Source: CAZDCZ01 sp964504155 (GTDB lineage: Bacteria > Bacteroidota > Bacteroidia > Bacteroidales > UBA12077). Taken from it: a stretch of 39,607 nt of DNA. How positions within the stretch are numbered: the stretch's first letter is position 1; every line of letters begins with the position of its first letter. The notes beneath the pieces are model-generated. The model searched no databases. It saw only the letters and a program-made list of their open reading frames with translations, and was not told where the DNA came from. The position numbers and the translations under genes are program-made. Shown here piece after piece: positions 16,535 through 26,774 of the stretch. The stretch covers positions 1 to 39,607 of the forward strand of contig CAZDCZ010000018.1 of NCBI GenBank assembly GCA_964504155.1, read 5' to 3'.

Positions 16535-17998
16535 ATGAAAAAAATAATCTTCATAGTATTTATACAATTTTTCCTTTCAGGATTAGTTTTTGGTCAATAT
16601 GTTGATAATGCTTTAAGGTTTTCTCAAAATTTCTATAGCGGCTCGGCTCGATTTAGCGGAATGAGTGGAGCATTTGGTAGCCTTGGAGGAGATTTTTCTT
16701 CTTTAAGTATTAATCCTGCAGGAATTGGAGTTTTTAGCACTTCGGAATTTGCTTATACTCAAGGCGTTAGTTATAATAAGATTACATCCGATTATCTAGG
16801 TACCGAAACATACGATACGGATTATAACTTAAATGTTAATAATGTTGGTCTTGTTTCTTCATTTAAATTAGATGATGTCGATACACGATTTGTTAATATT
16901 AACCTAGGAATTGGATATAATAATTTAAACGATTTTAATAAAAATGTTCGAATGGAAGGAACAAATACCAAGAATTCTATTATGAATTATTTTGTTAATA
17001 ATGCTAATGACAATTTATGGTCAGATTCGTACGAAGGTTTAGCATGGGATACTTATTTATTAAATCAGGATACTATAACAAATGAATATTGGAGCCAGAT
17101 AACTGATGAACAAGTTTTGAATCCCGATACTTATTCGTTGTTTCAACGAAAAGTTATTCAAACAGAAGGAAATATTGGAGAATATGTATTTACTATAGGT
17201 GCAAATTTTGCACATAAGTTATATTTAGGAGCTGGGATAAATATTCAACGAATAAATTATAATGAATATTCAACACATTACGAAATAGAACCAACAGAAA
17301 CTACAATACTCGATTTTCATTCATTAGAATTTAACGAGAATGTAGAAGTTCGAGGAACCGGAGTTAATTTTAAAATAGGAGCAATATATAGACCTGTAGA
17401 ATATCTGAAATTAGGAGCTGCAGTACATTTGCCAACTTTTTATAATATCGAAGAAAATTATTATAATGTAATGAATTCTAGTTTCGATAATGGAGATACT
17501 TATTTATATAAATCGGAAAATTCTAAATACGAGTATTCACTACAAACACCTATAAGAGCTATTGGTAGTATTGCTCTACAATTTAAAAAAATTGGTTTAT
17601 TAAGTTTTGAGTACGAATATGTAAATTATTCAAATACAAAATTATCGAAAGGTAAAGACGGATATATGTTTTATGGCGAAAATGATATAATTAAAAAGAG
17701 CTTTAATAACGTAAATAACATTAGAATAGGTGGCGAAACAAGATTTGGTCCTATGTATTTACGTGGCGGTTATGCGTATTATGGAAACCCTACATCATTA
17801 CCTGATGAAACAGTTAAAACTCATAGAAATTCCTATTCTGCCGGACTTGGATATAGAGAAAATCACTTCTTTATCGATTTTGCAGCTATTCATACTGTGT
17901 ATAAAGATGAAACCTTTTTGTATTTAGATAATTCAAATTCATCAATTAATACTTATAAGAGAAATAGATTCTTAATTACATGTGGATTAAAGTTTTAA
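16535..17998 (+). CDS. OmpP1/FadL-like outer-membrane protein
   Basis: A 487-residue outer-membrane beta-barrel protein. The signal peptide is IIFIVFIQFFLSGLVFG followed by QYVDN. The N-terminal segment SGMSGAFGSLGGDFSSLSIN with NPAGIGVF matches the start of the OmpP1/FadL/TodX hydrophobic-compound transporter family as found in Bacteroidota. Repeated amphipathic strands continue to the end, and the last residues (RFLITCGLKF) fit a C-terminal beta signal with terminal phenylalanine. No partner is evident from the neighbours, and the substrate is unknown. A 13-bp terminator hairpin follows. Confidence 0.82.
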   Translation: MKKIIFIVFIQFFLSGLVFGQYVDNALRFSQNFYSGSARFSGMSGAFGSLGGDFSSLSINPAGIGVFSTSEFAYTQGVSYNKITSDYLGTETYDTDYNLNVNNVGLVSSFKLDDVDTRFVNINLGIGYNNLNDFNKNVRMEGTNTKNSIMNYFVNNANDNLWSDSYEGLAWDTYLLNQDTITNEYWSQITDEQVLNPDTYSLFQRKVIQTEGNIGEYVFTIGANFAHKLYLGAGINIQRINYNEYSTHYEIEPTETTILDFHSLEFNENVEVRGTGVNFKIGAIYRPVEYLKLGAAVHLPTFYNIEENYYNVMNSSFDNGDTYLYKSENSKYEYSLQTPIRAIGSIALQFKKIGLLSFEYEYVNYSNTKLSKGKDGYMFYGENDIIKKSFNNVNNIRIGGETRFGPMYLRGGYAYYGNPTSLPDETVKTHRNSYSAGLGYRENHFFIDFAAIHTVYKDETFLYLDNSNSSINTYKRNRFLITCGLKF

Positions 17999-18034
17999 CT
18001 AAAGAAATAAAAAAATATTTATTTCAGTAATTAG

Positions 18035-18082
18035 TAACAAACCATTAGAGCCATTGAGTTTTAATGGTTTGTTATATTTTTA
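18035..18082 (+). terminator. Terminator after porin gene
   Basis: TAACAAACCATTA (18035-18047) pairs perfectly with 18062-18074 around a 14-base loop and is followed by a T-rich stretch. It lies 37 bp past the porin stop codon. Confidence 0.75.
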
Positions 18083-18159
18083 TATATATTTTATATTTTA
18101 AAAAACTTTGAGTTTTAGTTCATAAATAAGTATTTTCGTAAACTTAAAATAGATTGTAT

Positions 18160-18167
18160 TAATTTTG
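18160..18167 (+). promoter_or_regulatory. Candidate -7 box for DUF349 gene
   Basis: TAATTTTG fits the Bacteroidota -7 consensus TAnnTTTG, 38 bp upstream of the ATG at 18206. A TTTTCG at 18133-18138 stands about 21 bp further upstream, close to the expected -33 position. A second octamer match, TAAATTTG at 18173-18180, is an alternative. Confidence 0.45.
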
Positions 18168-18205
18168 TTTACTAAATTTGATTTTAAAGTAATAAATATA
18201 TACCA

Positions 18206-20227
18206 ATGGAAACTACAAATCAAAAGAACTCTAACTCTGTTTCGAACGAGAATAGTAAAGCAGAAATTCTTTCAGAGAATATTAAATCTGAAAAAAGAGG
18301 AAATGCTGAAAGTAGCAAATTAGAATCAACTTCTGATGAAAATAATAACGAAGATATTCCTAATATTGAAGATTCGTTAGAAGAACAAGATAATACGATT
18401 ATTTCTTCGGAGAATGGTACTAAAGATGCAGATAATACAGTTTTGGAAAATGAGAATAAAGAACTACTTGCTTTAATTGAAGATGAAAAGGAAATTAATA
18501 AGTCGGTAGATTATTCGACTTTTGGTAGAGAAGAATTAATTGAAGAACTTGACAAATTGATGATTTTAGATGATGTAAGTAAAATTAGAACTGAAGTTGA
18601 AAATATAAAAGCATTATTTTATAAAGAACAAAATAAAATTAATAACGAATTACGTGAAAGTTTTCTTAAAGAAGGAGGAGCTGTTGAAGAATTTAAACCC
18701 GAAGAAGATAATCATGAAACTAAATTTAAGGTTTTATATGGGAATTATAGAAAGCTAAAAGCAGAGTATAATAGAGGGCTCGACAATGAAAAGAAAAATA
18801 ATCTAGAGAAGAAGAACGAAGTAATTGAAGAGATAAAAGAATTAATAAATAAAAAAGAAGCTATAGGAGAAACTTTTAAGGAATTTCATCAGTTGCAAAA
18901 AAAATGGCATGCAATTGGACAAGTACCACAAAAAAATTTAAAAGATTTATGGAATACTTATCATCACCATGTAGAGAAATTTTATGATTATATTCAGATA
19001 AATAAAGAATTAAAAGATATTGATCTGAAAAAGAATTTAGAGAAAAAAAAAGAACTATGCCAAAATGCAGAAAAACTGTTAGACGAGAAATTAATCGTAA
19101 AAGCATTTAGAATTTTACAAAAGTATCATAATCAATGGAGAGAAATTGGTCCTGTTCCAAACGAAGAGCGTGATGCTATATGGGAACGATTTAAAATATT
19201 AACAAAAACAATAAATAAAAATCATCAGGATTATTTTAAAAGAATAAAAGAAGAGCAGAAAGAAAATCTCGAAAAGAAAACAAAACTATGCGAAAAAGTT
19301 GATGAAATTTCTGATATCGAAATCGACAACCATAAACAATGGAAAGCAAAAACAAAAGAAATTATCGATATTCAAAAAGAATGGCGTACAATAGGGTTTA
19401 CCCCCAAGAAAGATAATAATAGAATTTATGCATATTTTAGAAGCTCTTGTGATAAATTTTTTGACAAAAAACATAAATTTTATGCTCAGAATAAAGAGTG
19501 GCAAGAGAAAAATTTGCAAAAGAAAATAGAACTTTGCGAAAAGGTTGAGAGCATTCAGGACAATGATGAGTGGAAAAAAACTACCATTGCTTTTATTAAT
19601 TACCAAAAAGAATGGAAAAATATTGGTACTATGCCAAGAAAAGAATCAGATAAAATTTGGAAACGTTTTAGAGCTGCATGTGATACATTCTTTAATAAAA
19701 AAGCTGAATATTATTCTAAGATAGATGATGTTTACGAGAATAACTATAAGTTAAAGTTAGAACTATTAGAAAAAATTAAAAATTACAAATTTGATAATGA
19801 TGTTGAGGTTAATTATGCATCGTTAAGAGATTTTCAAGACGAATGGGCAGAAATAGGGTTTGTGCCATATAAATTGAAAGACGAAATTCAATCTAAATTC
19901 AGAGAAGTTATTAATAGTCAATTCGATAAATTAAAGGTTGACGATACTGAAAAAAAATTATTGAAATTTAAAACTCGTCTCGATAATATTCAAAATAAGC
20001 CAAAGTCGTATAAGAAAATGAAACAAGAAAAAGAGAAATTTGTGAAAAAATTAAAACAACTCGAAAGCAATATTACTCTTTGGGAAAATAATATTGGCTA
20101 TTTTTCTACTAACTCGAAAAATGGAAATGCTGTACTTGATGATTATAAGAAAAAAATTATTGAAGCAAAAGAAGAAATTAAAACTTTACAGGAAAAAATA
20201 ACTATGATTGAAGATAATGGAGAATAA
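18206..20227 (+). CDS. DUF349 repeat protein
   Basis: A 673-residue, highly charged, probably cytoplasmic protein. The first ~115 residues are acidic, Ser/Asn/Glu-rich and likely disordered. Five DUF349 repeats follow, recognised by a W-x-x-I-G-x-x-P core: KKWHAIGQVP (~230), NQWREIGPVP (~310), KEWRTIGFTP (~390), KEWKNIGTMP (~470) and DEWAEIGFVP (~550). Long helical linkers separate them, and the C-terminus (~590-670) is predicted coiled coil. DUF349 has no settled biochemical function; some bacterial members are described as affecting cell-wall or stress phenotypes, which I cannot apply here. The gene sits alone between terminator and pyrG. Confidence 0.9.
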   Translation: METTNQKNSNSVSNENSKAEILSENIKSEKRGNAESSKLESTSDENNNEDIPNIEDSLEEQDNTIISSENGTKDADNTVLENENKELLALIEDEKEINKSVDYSTFGREELIEELDKLMILDDVSKIRTEVENIKALFYKEQNKINNELRESFLKEGGAVEEFKPEEDNHETKFKVLYGNYRKLKAEYNRGLDNEKKNNLEKKNEVIEEIKELINKKEAIGETFKEFHQLQKKWHAIGQVPQKNLKDLWNTYHHHVEKFYDYIQINKELKDIDLKKNLEKKKELCQNAEKLLDEKLIVKAFRILQKYHNQWREIGPVPNEERDAIWERFKILTKTINKNHQDYFKRIKEEQKENLEKKTKLCEKVDEISDIEIDNHKQWKAKTKEIIDIQKEWRTIGFTPKKDNNRIYAYFRSSCDKFFDKKHKFYAQNKEWQEKNLQKKIELCEKVESIQDNDEWKKTTIAFINYQKEWKNIGTMPRKESDKIWKRFRAACDTFFNKKAEYYSKIDDVYENNYKLKLELLEKIKNYKFDNDVEVNYASLRDFQDEWAEIGFVPYKLKDEIQSKFREVINSQFDKLKVDDTEKKLLKFKTRLDNIQNKPKSYKKMKQEKEKFVKKLKQLESNITLWENNIGYFSTNSKNGNAVLDDYKKKIIEAKEEIKTLQEKITMIEDNGE

Positions 20228-20397
20228 ATTCTTTTAAGCATCGTTCTAATATCGAAAAATTACAATGTATTATAAATAATTTAAAAGTAAATTTTTTGTT
20301 TATTATTCTTTCTTGTATTTTTGAAGCTTTTTTAATGATTATCTATTTAATTTGATAGCTGATATAAAAAATATTTATAATTTAAAACTAGAGTATT

Positions 20398-22005
20398 TTG
20401 TCGAAAACTAAGTACATTTTTGTAACTGGAGGAGTAACATCATCATTAGGAAAAGGAATAATATCTGCATCTTTAGCAAAATTGTTGCAATCAAGAGGAT
20501 ATTCTGTAACAATTCAGAAGTTAGATCCATATATTAATGTCGATCCCGGAACATTAAATCCTTATGAACATGGAGAATGTTATGTTACGGAAGATGGGGC
20601 TGAAACCGACCTTGATTTGGGTCATTACGAGCGATTTATTAATTTACATACAACACAAAATAATAATATTACCACCGGAAAGGTTTATCAAACGGTAATT
20701 GAAAAAGAAAGAAGAGGCGATTATCTTGGCAAAACTGTTCAAGTAATTCCGCATATTACCGACGAGATAAAACGAGATATAAAAATACTTGGGAATAAAT
20801 ATAATTACGATGTTGTAATAACCGAAATTGGAGGTACTGTTGGCGATATTGAATCGCTACCATATATAGAGGCTGTTCGTCAGTTGAAATTTGAATTAGG
20901 TGCAACAAATAGTGTGTTTATACATTTAACTTTAGTGCCATATTTAGCTGCTTCGGGAGAGCTTAAAACTAAGCCAACACAGCATTCTGTTAAAGATTTA
21001 TTAGAAAACGGAATACAACCCGATGTATTAGTATTACGTACAGAATACGATTTAAATACAGAGTTAAGAAAGAAAGTAGCATTATTTTGTAATGTAAATT
21101 TAGAGTCTGTTATTCAATCGATAGATGTAGATACAATATACGAAGTTCCATTATTAATGAAAGAAGAGAAACTTGATTTAATAGTTCTTGAGAAATTAAA
21201 TCTTCCGAAAAATAATGATCCAAAACTAGAGACATGGCGAAAATTTGTTAAACGAATAAAAAATCCGAAAAAGACTGTAAATGTTGCCTTAGTTGGTAAA
21301 TATGTAGAGTTACCCGATTCGTATAAATCAATTATGGAATCATTAATTCATGGAGGAGCTGTTAACGAATGTAAAGTAAATATTACTAGTTTTCATTCTG
21401 AAAAAATTAATGAAGATAATGTAAAAAAACAATTGAAAGGAATGGATGGTATTCTTGTTGCTCCCGGATTTGGACAAAGAGGAATAGAAGGGAAAATTGT
21501 AGCAACAAAATATGCGCGAGAAAATAATGTCCCTTTCTTTGGAATTTGCCTTGGAATGCAATGTGCTGTTATTGAGTTTGCTCGTAATGTTCTAAATTAT
21601 AGCGATGCCGATTCTTCTGAGATGAGTAGAACAACTAAACATCCTGTAATTGATATAATGGAAGAACAAAAAGAAATTACCGATAAAGGAGGAACAATGC
21701 GTTTAGGAGCATATTCTTGTAAATTAGATAAAGAGTCTAAAGTTTATTCTGCATATAAAGAAGAATTTATAACAGAGAGACATAGACATAGATACGAATT
21801 TAATAATATATATATCGAAGAATTTAATAAAGCAGGAATGAAAGCTGTTGGATTTAATCCAGACGCAGAGCTGGTAGAGATTATTGAAATTCCGGAGCAT
21901 CGTTGGTTTGTTGGTGTTCAGTTTCATCCCGAGTACAAAAGCACCGTGGTTAATCCACATCCATTGTTTGTTAATTTTGTTAAAGAATTATTAAAAAATA
22001 AATAA
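20398..22005 (+). CDS. pyrG: CTP synthase PyrG (TTG start)
   Basis: CTP synthase, which aminates UTP to CTP using glutamine and ATP. The 535-residue protein has the N-terminal synthetase domain (YIFVTGGVTSSLGKGI, KLDPYINVDPGTLNP, EIGGTVGDIESLP) and a C-terminal class I glutamine amidotransferase domain with the nucleophile in FFGICLGMQ (~382) and catalytic His/Glu in GVQFHPE. The start is a TTG: the frame has a stop at 20389-20391 and the only alternatives before the conserved N-terminus are ATT at 20395 and TTG at 20398. No Shine-Dalgarno is visible. yidC follows 74 bp downstream with no terminator between, so cotranscription is possible. Confidence 0.97.
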   Translation: MSKTKYIFVTGGVTSSLGKGIISASLAKLLQSRGYSVTIQKLDPYINVDPGTLNPYEHGECYVTEDGAETDLDLGHYERFINLHTTQNNNITTGKVYQTVIEKERRGDYLGKTVQVIPHITDEIKRDIKILGNKYNYDVVITEIGGTVGDIESLPYIEAVRQLKFELGATNSVFIHLTLVPYLAASGELKTKPTQHSVKDLLENGIQPDVLVLRTEYDLNTELRKKVALFCNVNLESVIQSIDVDTIYEVPLLMKEEKLDLIVLEKLNLPKNNDPKLETWRKFVKRIKNPKKTVNVALVGKYVELPDSYKSIMESLIHGGAVNECKVNITSFHSEKINEDNVKKQLKGMDGILVAPGFGQRGIEGKIVATKYARENNVPFFGICLGMQCAVIEFARNVLNYSDADSSEMSRTTKHPVIDIMEEQKEITDKGGTMRLGAYSCKLDKESKVYSAYKEEFITERHRHRYEFNNIYIEEFNKAGMKAVGFNPDAELVEIIEIPEHRWFVGVQFHPEYKSTVVNPHPLFVNFVKELLKNK

Positions 22006-22079
22006 ACGAAACAAAATGGAGTAAGAAAAGTAGTTTACATGTAATAAATATAATATAATAAAGAAAATAAAAAATCAAA

Positions 22080-23948
22080 ATGGATAAAAAATCGATTATA
22101 GGTATTGTAATAATTGGTATTATACTTCTAATTTTTTACAAAATCAATGAGCCTTCACAAGAGCAAATAGAAAAAGCCAGAATAAAGCAAGATTCTCTTG
22201 AACTAGTTAATCAGAAATTAATTGAAAGTAATAAACAATTAGAACTAAATAATGCTAATGAAAAAAAGATTAGTGTTAACAAAATTGAGAAAGAGAAATC
22301 TGAAGAAGAATTGAAAGATATGTACGGCGATTTTGCCAATGCAGTAGATGATTCTGTTAGGTTTATTACCTTAGAAAATGATTTGATAAAACTAAAAATT
22401 AGTAATAAAGGAGGTAGAATATATTCTGCCGAATTAAAGAAGTATAAAACATACAATGGACGTCCATTAATATTGTTCGATGGAGATTCTACTGTTTTTG
22501 GATTTAAGTTTTTTGCTCAAAACAGAAAAGTTGTTACAAACGAATTGTATTTTATTCCCAATCGAGAAGAAAAATCTATTATAGTTGATGAAAATCCGGA
22601 ATCGATTTCTATGCGTTTATATGCCGGAGACGATAAGTATATAGAGTATAAGTACTCATTAGCTCCTGAATCATATATGGTCGATTTCGATATAAATTTT
22701 GTTGGAATGGAGGACATTGTTTCTAATAGAAGTGATATAGATTTCGATTGGCAGATGTATTCTCCTCAGCAGGAAAAAGGATTTAAGAATGAAAATATGT
22801 ACACATCTGTTAGTTATAAATTTTATCAAGACAAGGTAACTAATATTACTGCTCGAGGAAAATCTGATGCCGAGAAAGAAATAACTAACAAGATAAAATG
22901 GGTAGATTTTAAACAGCAGTTTTTCTCGATAATATTAATGTCTGATAATTATTTTTCTAATTCAAACATTAACTTTAAAAGTTTAGATGATTCGGATAAA
23001 TATATTAAGTTTTTTAATGCTGAGATAACTATGCCTTTAATTAGAAATGCAGAGTCAATTAGTATTCCTATGAGTATGTATATGGGGCCAAATCATTATA
23101 AGACATTAAAAAAATATGGACACGATTTCGAAAAGGTTGTTCCTTTAGGATGGGGTATTTTTGGATGGGTAAATAGATTTGCAGTAATTCCTGTATTTAA
23201 TATCCTTAGTAAGTATATTGCTAGTTATGGTTTAATTATTCTAATACTTACTATTCTTATTAAATTATTTTTATTTCCATTTACATATAAATCGTATTTA
23301 TCGACTGCTAAAATGCGGGTTTTAAAACCCCAGATTGACGAAATAGGTAAGAAGTTTCCGAAAAAAGAAGATGCCATGAAAAAGCAACAGGCTACAATGG
23401 CATTATATAAAAAAGTAGGCGTAAGTCCATTAGGTGGATGTTTACCGATGTTAGTTCAGATGCCTATTTTGTTTGCCATGTTCCGTTTCTTTCCTTCGTC
23501 GTTTGAGTTACGACAACAAAGTTTCTTATGGGCCGATGATTTATCGTCTTTCGATTCAATTCTAAATTTGCCATTTGCTATTCCGGCTTATGGCGATCAT
23601 ATAAGTTTATTTACCTTATTAATGGCTGTTGCCTTAATATTTTCTTCTAAATTGAATAGTTCGCAGATGGATACTTCGAGTCAGCAAATGCCTGGAATGA
23701 AGTTTATGATGACATATATGATGCCTGTGATGCTATTATTCGTTTTTAATAATTATGCAGCAGGTTTGAGTTATTATTATTTCTTATCGAATGTATTTAC
23801 CTTGGGGCAAACATTATTTATTCGTCGATTTGTCGATGACGAAGCTTTATTAAAGAAGTTACACGAGAATAAAAAGAAACCTCAAAAGAAATCTAAATTG
23901 CAGACTCGACTCGAAGAAGCCGCAAAAAAGAAGGGCTATAAGCGATAA
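22080..23948 (+). CDS. yidC: Membrane protein insertase YidC
   Basis: YidC/Oxa1/Alb3 insertase of 622 residues in the inner membrane, which inserts and folds membrane proteins with or without SecYEG. It has an N-terminal TM (IIGIVIIGIILLIFY), a large periplasmic domain (~65-360, with LKISNKGGRIYSAELKKY), and the conserved C-terminal five-TM core: YGLIILILTILIKLFLFPFT, then the cytoplasmic loop with MRVLKPQIDEI, then PLGGCLPMLVQMPILFAMF, and further TMs. A basic, Lys-rich tail ends the protein. The periplasmic domain places it in the Gram-negative type. A clear terminator follows. Confidence 0.97.
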   Translation: MDKKSIIGIVIIGIILLIFYKINEPSQEQIEKARIKQDSLELVNQKLIESNKQLELNNANEKKISVNKIEKEKSEEELKDMYGDFANAVDDSVRFITLENDLIKLKISNKGGRIYSAELKKYKTYNGRPLILFDGDSTVFGFKFFAQNRKVVTNELYFIPNREEKSIIVDENPESISMRLYAGDDKYIEYKYSLAPESYMVDFDINFVGMEDIVSNRSDIDFDWQMYSPQQEKGFKNENMYTSVSYKFYQDKVTNITARGKSDAEKEITNKIKWVDFKQQFFSIILMSDNYFSNSNINFKSLDDSDKYIKFFNAEITMPLIRNAESISIPMSMYMGPNHYKTLKKYGHDFEKVVPLGWGIFGWVNRFAVIPVFNILSKYIASYGLIILILTILIKLFLFPFTYKSYLSTAKMRVLKPQIDEIGKKFPKKEDAMKKQQATMALYKKVGVSPLGGCLPMLVQMPILFAMFRFFPSSFELRQQSFLWADDLSSFDSILNLPFAIPAYGDHISLFTLLMAVALIFSSKLNSSQMDTSSQQMPGMKFMMTYMMPVMLLFVFNNYAAGLSYYYFLSNVFTLGQTLFIRRFVDDEALLKKLHENKKKPQKKSKLQTRLEEAAKKKGYKR

Positions 23949-23956
23949 ATCGTTTC

Positions 23957-24202
23957 TTAATATAAATTCAAATGGTCGGTATTTTTCCGACCATTTTTTT
24001 TATTGAAATAATTTACTAATAATTTACTAAGTATATGACAAGAATTCAAAGATATTAATTTTATTTTGCTGTTTAATAGAAAGTTAGCAATATGCTCTAA
24101 TCCATATTTAAATATACTTATTGCTTTCCTCCATGTTTTTTTTGATTGTAATTGTATTAATAAAGCCCTAGTTTCTGCTAATAGTTCTTTTAAATTTGTC
24201 AT
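23957..24202 (-). CDS. Doubtful 81-residue ORF
   Basis: A minus-strand frame from the ATG at 24202 with the sequence TNLKELLAETRALLIQLQSK near its start, then helical, basic segments (KTWRKAISIFKYG). The composition is consistent with a small helical protein, and I do not recognise a family. Against it: its last ~15 codons are the yidC terminator hairpin read backwards, and the stop is 9 bp from the yidC stop. It could be a decayed fragment or a chance frame in AT-rich DNA. Confidence 0.25.
   Translation of the reverse strand: MTNLKELLAETRALLIQLQSKKTWRKAISIFKYGLEHIANFLLNSKIKLISLNSCHILSKLLVNYFNKKNGRKNTDHLNLY
23970..24001 (+). terminator. yidC terminator
   Basis: AAATGGTCGG (23970-23979) pairs perfectly with CCGACCATTT (23987-23996) around a 7-base loop and runs into eight T residues. 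It is 21 bp past the yidC stop codon. Confidence 0.9.
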
Positions 24203-24535
24203 CGAGCGGAATTTTTCTTTTTGCAATTAGAATATTTACAAGGGTAGATATTTGAAAAATAAAATTTAACAATATTTAAAGTCAAATAATTTAGCATTAT
24301 AGATGATAGATGTTTATCTGAATAAACATAATAAAAGTAATATTCTTATTTTCGAATTTGCTTTTTTATTGTTACTCATAATGTGTAATTATTGGTAATA
24401 CTATAATAATATTCATTTGTATTTTGTAATTTTAGCTTTTGTAATAATTGTTGATATTTTTAATTTAATTGTAATAATTAACTTAAAATGTAAATTCAGA
24501 CTAATTTGTGCTATTATATTTAATAATTTGCTTTT
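24203..24535. other. AT-rich intergenic region upstream of the 7TM-HD gene
   Basis: No gene or strong structure is seen. Near the right end, TTTG at 24505-24508 and TAATTTG at 24524-24530 resemble a Bacteroidota -33/-7 pair with a slightly short spacer and a one-base deletion in the -7 box; the latter is 5 bp before the start codon at 24536. Confidence 0.4.
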
Positions 24536-26701
24536 ATGAAAAAAATATTTAGTTATGTTTCCAATAATTTACCAGTCATTTTTAGAGGGTTTCTTTTTAT
24601 TTTAACAATATTCATTATTGTATCATTATTTCCGCGAAAGGCAAAATTCAAATACGAATTTCAAAAAGGTAATCCTTGGTTGTACGAAACATTGATTGCC
24701 CCATTCGATTTCCCAATTTATAAAAGCGAAGAACAACTAAAGTCCGAGAAGGATAGTGTTTTAAATAATGCAAAAGCATATTTTGAATTCGATAGTTTAA
24801 TAGTTAAAAACAATAAGGTAGAGTTTTCAAAATCGTACGAAATACAAAAACAAGAATTTATTGTTAAAAATTCTAAAAAATTAATCGGAAGGAAATACTC
24901 TAATTTTGTTAAAAATTCTAATGATTTTTTTGATTTTGCTCAGGATATTTTACATAATATATATTCGAAAGGAATTATTGAGAGTCCCGAAATGATTTCG
25001 GAATATAATAGTGAATATATAGTAATTTTAAGAGAAAAAGTTGCAGAAAGTCACTTTGTTTCAGATATTTATACTCAGAAATCGGCATATGCATATTCTG
25101 TCGATAAAATAAGCGAATTTATAGAAAGTATAAATAAAAAAAACAATCTGTATATTGATTTTATTCGACAAGTTGATATATATAAGTATATAATGCCAAA
25201 TTTGATTTTTGATAAATCTACAACTGAAAATGTAAAAAACGAAATGCTTAAAGATGTGTCGTTTACAAAAGGAATGATACAGACAGGTGAAAGGATTGTA
25301 TCGAAAGGAGAAGTTGTTAATTTTACAATATATCAGGCATTAAAATCATTTAAAAAACAATCGGAAGAAAAACTGGGTCTGGGAAATAATAGCACGATGA
25401 TATTTTTCGGCCATTTGTTATTTATTATAATTTGTATTACAGTATTGTTTTTATTTTTATTAAATTTTCGAAAAGAAATTCTTCAGGATAGTTTAAAAAC
25501 TGCATTTATATTAATTATTGTTTTAATATTTGTTACAATAGCAAGTATTGTTTTAAAATATAGTATCGATAGTATTTATATTATTCCTTTTGCTATTATC
25601 CCAATAATTATTCGAACTTTTTACGATGCTCGACTGGCCTTATTTATTCATATTGTTGTTGTTATGTTGGTTGGTTTTTTTGCTCCTAACGGATTTGAGT
25701 TTGTGTTTTTAAATTTTAATGCAGGAATTGTTGCAATTTTTACTTTAACAGACTTGCATCGTCGAGGTAAACTATTTTTTTCTGCTGCCTTAGTTGTAAT
25801 TACATATAGTATTATTTATTTTGGAATGTATATTAGCTACGAAGGAAATATTTCTGATATAAAATTGGAGAATTTTCTTTATTTTGGAGCAAATGGAGTG
25901 TTACTATTAATATCTTATCCCTTAATTTATTTATTCGAGAAAGTATTTGGTTTTCTGTCGGATGTTACATTGTTAGAACTATCGGATACCAATCAACCAT
26001 TACTTCGAAAATTAGCAGAAAAAGCTCCAGGAACATTTCAACACTCATTGCAAGTGGCAAATCTTGCGGAAGAAGCAGTGTATAAAATTGGAGGAAATCC
26101 TTTGCTTGTACGTACTGGTGCTTTATATCACGATGTTGGGAAAATGGATAATTCTATTTGTTTTATTGAAAATCAAAATTCGGGATATAATCCTCACGAT
26201 TATTTAGAATTCGACGAAAGTGCTAAGATTATTATAAATCATGTTATACTTGGAGAAAAAATAGCTAAGAAAAATAAGTTGCCACAAAAAATAATAGATT
26301 TTATTAATACCCATCATGGAGAATCAAGAGTTGAATATTTCTATCGTTTGTATCAAAATAAATTTCCGGAACAAACTATAGATGTTAGCAGGTTCACATA
26401 TCCCGGGCCAAAACCAAATTCAATTGAGACAGCGGTTTTAATGATGGCAGATACAGTTGAAGCCGCTTCTAGGAGCCTAGATAAAGTCGACGAAGATGCT
26501 ATTAATAGTTTGGTAGATTCGTTAATAGATAAGCAAATAGAAAATGGACAATACGAAAACGCTCCTTTAACATTTAAAGATATTAATATAATAAAACGAA
26601 TATTTAAGCAAAAACTTGTAAATATTTATCATGCTCGTATTGTATATCCTGAAGAAAATAAAACCAAAAAAACACCTAGTTCAGATAAAGTAGATAATTA
26701 A
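24536..26701 (+). CDS. 7TM-HD domain phosphodiesterase (PgpH-like)
   Basis: A 721-residue membrane protein of the 7TM receptor-HD family, whose studied members (PgpH) hydrolyse cyclic di-AMP. One TM lies at residues ~15-33, then an extracytoplasmic 7TMR-HDED domain (~50-270, including KGEVVNFTIYQAL), then a block of about seven TMs (~285-475). A cytoplasmic HDIG domain follows, with H in GTFQHSLQVANLAEEA, the HD pair in TGALYHDVGKMDN, and HH in DFINTHHGESRVEYF. All metal-ligand residues expected of an active HD domain appear present. No diadenylate cyclase gene is in the window, so the link to cyclic di-AMP is from the family. Confidence 0.9.
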   Translation: MKKIFSYVSNNLPVIFRGFLFILTIFIIVSLFPRKAKFKYEFQKGNPWLYETLIAPFDFPIYKSEEQLKSEKDSVLNNAKAYFEFDSLIVKNNKVEFSKSYEIQKQEFIVKNSKKLIGRKYSNFVKNSNDFFDFAQDILHNIYSKGIIESPEMISEYNSEYIVILREKVAESHFVSDIYTQKSAYAYSVDKISEFIESINKKNNLYIDFIRQVDIYKYIMPNLIFDKSTTENVKNEMLKDVSFTKGMIQTGERIVSKGEVVNFTIYQALKSFKKQSEEKLGLGNNSTMIFFGHLLFIIICITVLFLFLLNFRKEILQDSLKTAFILIIVLIFVTIASIVLKYSIDSIYIIPFAIIPIIIRTFYDARLALFIHIVVVMLVGFFAPNGFEFVFLNFNAGIVAIFTLTDLHRRGKLFFSAALVVITYSIIYFGMYISYEGNISDIKLENFLYFGANGVLLLISYPLIYLFEKVFGFLSDVTLLELSDTNQPLLRKLAEKAPGTFQHSLQVANLAEEAVYKIGGNPLLVRTGALYHDVGKMDNSICFIENQNSGYNPHDYLEFDESAKIIINHVILGEKIAKKNKLPQKIIDFINTHHGESRVEYFYRLYQNKFPEQTIDVSRFTYPGPKPNSIETAVLMMADTVEAASRSLDKVDEDAINSLVDSLIDKQIENGQYENAPLTFKDINIIKRIFKQKLVNIYHARIVYPEENKTKKTPSSDKVDN

Positions 26702-26774
26702 TTGTATTATAAAAATCTGCATTTCGATTATAGAAAAATAAAACAAAAAAAGGTGTTTGAAAAGATGGGATTGT

